This document shows, piece after piece, positions 13,225 through 13,312 of a DNA stretch of 13,312 nucleotides (positions are counted from its first letter, which is position 1; each line of letters opens with the position of its first letter). Origin of the DNA: CAYTYZ01 sp964448465. Its GTDB lineage: Bacteria; Patescibacteriota; Microgenomatia; UBA12405. Under the pieces are notes generated by a model. It was not told the origin of the DNA. It worked only from the letters and a program-made list of their open reading frames with translations, and did no database searches. The translations under genes were made by a program, and so were the position numbers. Where the stretch lies: contig CAYUVY010000020.1 in NCBI GenBank assembly GCA_964448465.1, positions 1 to 13,312 on the forward strand, written 5' to 3'.

Positions 13225-13312
13225 ATGATTGATTTTGGTAATTTTTTCCTAGTCCCCGTTAATTATCTTGCAGTTCTGCTCTCTGCCGTTTCCAACATGG
13301 TAGTCGGCTTCC
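13225..13312 (+). CDS. DUF1761-like membrane protein (N-terminal fragment)
   Basis: Twenty-nine codons are visible before the window ends. The sequence VPVNYLAVLLSAVSNMVVGF matches the start of DUF1761 proteins, small four-helix membrane proteins of unknown function that open with a N-x-L-A-V-L-x-A-A-x-x-N-x-x-x-G-F pattern. The identification depends on this first helix only. Confidence 0.6.
   Translation, partial: MIDFGNFFLVPVNYLAVLLSAVSNMVVGF

Overview
The window looks like a scaffold from an uncultivated, streamlined bacterium, most likely of the Candidate Phyla Radiation (Patescibacteria). This placement is inference. It rests on short AT-leaning genes packed tightly on both strands, many tiny membrane proteins, a huge DUF2341/LamG surface protein, a fused ADP-forming acyl-CoA synthetase, standard use of TGA as stop, and a scaffold gap typical of a metagenome assembly. 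No rRNA, tRNA, CRISPR array, insertion sequence or clear intrinsic terminator was seen.

Layout. Positions 1-1803 (minus) hold the N-terminal 601 residues of a surface-anchored protein that runs off the left edge. Next is a 705-residue ADP-forming acyl-CoA synthetase (1852-3969, minus). Reading right from there is a LapA-like membrane protein coupled to a Nudix hydrolase (4038-4840). A textbook sigma70-type promoter overlaps the end of the Nudix gene and carries two TACAA/TTGTA operator-like elements. It drives a ribbon-helix-helix regulator followed by six very small membrane proteins: an unnamed one, GlsB/YeaQ, YtxH-like, YggT, lmo0937 family and DUF3096. The DUF3096 gene is split by 100 Ns. 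The flanks of that gap are the same 55 nt, so the gap is an assembly artefact and the gene is intact. An Idi/YfcD-like Nudix protein then converges on a MatC-type carboxylate transporter (7191-8450, minus).

The stretch 8526-10044 holds five poorly characterised genes: a lysine-rich 52-residue protein, an HNH-like protein, an unknown 106-residue protein, and a convergent coupled pair made of a 3-TM protein and an unknown 99-residue protein. From 10075 on lies metK behind a leader that folds like a SAM-I-clan riboswitch. After it come a membrane-anchored FAM173-like methyltransferase, an ATP-grasp protein and the start of a DUF1761 protein.

Two themes link the window. First, most genes that head transcription units have a -10-like hexamer ending only 5-9 nt before the start codon and no Shine-Dalgarno, suggesting leaderless mRNAs. 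Genes inside operons instead have Shine-Dalgarno sequences or overlap the previous stop (GTGA, ATGA). Second, SAM supply (metK) is probably controlled by SAM itself and sits next to a SAM-using enzyme.
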